Shown here in pieces: positions 63,098-64,000 of a stretch of 64,000 bases of DNA (position 1 is the first letter of the stretch; every line of letters starts with the position of its first letter). This DNA comes from RGIG9060 sp052173655 (GTDB lineage Bacteria > Spirochaetota > Spirochaetia > Treponematales > Treponemataceae). The position numbers were made by a program, and so were the translations under genes. The DNA is taken from contig JBQMYD010000005.1 in assembly GCA_052173655.1 (NCBI GenBank), positions 124,001 through 188,000 on the forward strand, read 5' to 3'. The notes beneath the pieces are model-generated. The model did not search any database. It saw nothing but the letters and a program-made list of their open reading frames with translations, and was not told the origin of the DNA.

Positions 63098-63802
63098 ATG
63101 AAAAATATTGAGTGCACACATATTTTTTATGCAAACACTGAAAATTTAAAAAACAATGACACTTTTTCTTTTTATTATAAAAAACTTCCTCAATTCCGAA
63201 AAGAAAAATCGGATTCTTACAAATTACAAGAAGATAAAATAAGATCTGTAGCGGCATGGTCGCTTTTGTGTAAAGCATTTCCCCTTGTTGATACAGAATT
63301 TTCTGAAAATACAATAGCTTTTGAAGCAAGTTGTTCCGAACACGGCAAGCCTCAATCCAAAAACTACCCGTTACATTTTAATTTAAGCCATTCGGGAAAT
63401 TTTGTTTTATGTGCAATTTCAGAAAATCCGGTAGGTTGCGATGTTGAAAAAATAAAAAAATCAAATATAAAATTTGCTGAACGCTTTTTTCATCCTCAAG
63501 AAGTAAATCATCTAAAAAGTTTTTCAAAAGGTAAATCCTCCCTTCTAAATACTGAATTTTACAAAATATGGGTTTTAAAAGAGAGTTTATTAAAAGCGAA
63601 AGGAACGGGATTGACCGTAGCGCTAAAAAGTTTTTCCGTAATTGATAGAATCAATATAATTGATAAAATTGATATAATTGACGAAATGGAAAATAAAAAT
63701 TTTAACTTGTTTTATTTGAATTTTTTAGAAACATCAGGTTACGCAGCGGCAGCGGCAACTATGGACTCAAAAATCAAATTACAAAAAATAATTTTAGACT
63801 GA
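63098..63802 (+). CDS. 4'-phosphopantetheinyl transferase, Sfp-like
   Basis: A 234-residue enzyme that attaches phosphopantetheine to carrier proteins. The coenzyme A and Mg sites are LHFNLSHSGNFVLCAIS, VGCDVEKIKK, and FYKIWVLKESLLKAKGTGL. This is the Sfp class (over 200 residues), not the small AcpS. TGAGGAAATAAA precedes the ATG. A stretch near residue 185 is encoded by an imperfect 18-base repeat (63641-63688). It might serve fatty-acid synthesis if AcpS is absent, or a specialised carrier. Confidence 0.9.
   Translation: MKNIECTHIFYANTENLKNNDTFSFYYKKLPQFRKEKSDSYKLQEDKIRSVAAWSLLCKAFPLVDTEFSENTIAFEASCSEHGKPQSKNYPLHFNLSHSGNFVLCAISENPVGCDVEKIKKSNIKFAERFFHPQEVNHLKSFSKGKSSLLNTEFYKIWVLKESLLKAKGTGLTVALKSFSVIDRINIIDKIDIIDEMENKNFNLFYLNFLETSGYAAAAATMDSKIKLQKIILD
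63641..63688 (+). repeat. Imperfect 18-base tandem repeat in the phosphopantetheinyl transferase gene
   Basis: ATTGATAGAATCAATATA (63641-63658), ATTGATAAAATTGATATA (63659-63676) and a partial third unit (63677-63688) encode IDRINI, IDKIDI and IDEM. The units are in frame, so copy-number change would keep the reading frame. Confidence 0.7.
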
Positions 63803-63806
63803 TTTT

Positions 63807-64000
63807 TTAAAAATTAGTTTTCAATACTCTTTCAAGATAAAAAACTGCATCCTGTAAATTTTCTTTCAGTTTCCAAGGCGGATTTACAAAAAGCATACCG
63901 CTGCCGTAAAGACCGCTTTCTTTACATGGCAAATCAACCAATAGTTCGCATGAAAAATAATCCATACCGTATTCACCGGCTTTTGAGCAAATTTCATCAT
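63807..64000 (-). CDS. rlmJ: 23S rRNA (adenine-N6)-methyltransferase RlmJ, C-terminal part (5' end outside window)
   Basis: The minus-strand frame is open to the edge of the window and ends at TAA (63809-63807). The visible 63 residues include CELLVDLPCKESGLYGSGML, followed by FVNPPWKLKENLQDAVFYLE. The GLYGSGML-FVNPPWKL block matches the C-terminal part of RlmJ (formerly YhiR, DUF519), which methylates A2030 of 23S rRNA in Escherichia coli. The catalytic NPPW-like motif of this family is at an earlier position; the NPPWKL seen here is the conserved end-of-domain segment. It is convergent with the phosphopantetheinyl transferase gene. Confidence 0.78.
   Translation of the reverse strand, partial: DEICSKAGEYGMDYFSCELLVDLPCKESGLYGSGMLFVNPPWKLKENLQDAVFYLERVLKTNF

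Noticed and set aside
1..64000. tRNA, rRNA, CRISPR, insertion sequence or prophage elements
   Set aside because: All sizable gaps were read; no cloverleaf-like sequences, repeat-spacer arrays, transposase genes or terminal inverted repeats were seen.

Overview
The window is an A+T-rich (about two-thirds by eye), gene-dense bacterial chromosome segment of the spirochaete type, most likely a Treponema. Pointers are the ThiBPQ-type thiamine importer, the short archaeal-style UMP kinase next to a TIG/transglutaminase protein, an HTH-receiver fusion, a PilZ protein beside a TPR protein, many lipoproteins with loose lipoboxes, and numerous conserved genes of unknown function. Carriage of argJBD suggests a free-living or gut/rumen-type treponeme rather than a host-dependent one; this species-level idea is inference. 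No tRNA, rRNA, CRISPR array, insertion sequence or prophage was seen.

Layout. 1-4.7 kb: 3' end of a thiamine-type ABC importer operon and a GT-B-like protein. 4.7-8.8 kb: argJ-argB-argD on the minus strand and a Nudix hydrolase. 8.9-16.9 kb: small spirochaetal proteins, a von Willebrand A protein, ribosomal protein S21, a PilZ protein with a TPR partner, a DUF192 lipoprotein and a double cyclic-nucleotide-domain regulator. 16.9-25 kb: murB and cysS (divergent), an ECF sigma/anti-sigma/TIG-transglutaminase operon, UMP kinase, a membrane acyltransferase interrupted at a G9 tract, and a glucosaminidase lipoprotein. 25-33 kb: RadC, PEGA and SRPBCC proteins, PRPP synthetase followed by an FGGY kinase without a normal start codon, an MBL-fold hydrolase, a DUF975 protein, SppA and an HTH-receiver protein. 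33-38 kb: rplM-rpsI-recX and secA on the minus strand. 38-43.9 kb: lipoproteins, a MutT-type Nudix enzyme, hisS, coaX. 43.9-50.2 kb: potABCD polyamine transport, thiamine pyrophosphokinase, an OmpA-like protein. 50.2-59.3 kb: a RecQ-like helicase, DUF3793 plus flavodoxin, hisH-hisF, a QueD-like protein, a clostripain-family lipoprotein, formate-tetrahydrofolate ligase and a phosphoesterase. 59.3-64 kb: acyl-ACP thioesterase, an AEC transporter, an ABC-F ATPase, a phosphopantetheinyl transferase and the C-terminus of rlmJ.

How genes work together. Thiamine import (start of window) and thiamine pyrophosphokinase (48 kb) together form a salvage route to thiamine pyrophosphate. argJBD covers the acetyl-cycle steps of ornithine synthesis except argC. 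The ECF trio looks like an envelope-sensing unit. Acyl-ACP thioesterase and Sfp-type transferase bear on acyl-carrier chemistry. The strongest unusual signals are the G9 tract that appears to switch a surface acyltransferase out of frame, the FGGY kinase whose conserved N-terminus has no ATG, GTG or TTG, and a transglutaminase-like protein whose catalytic cysteine position is proline.
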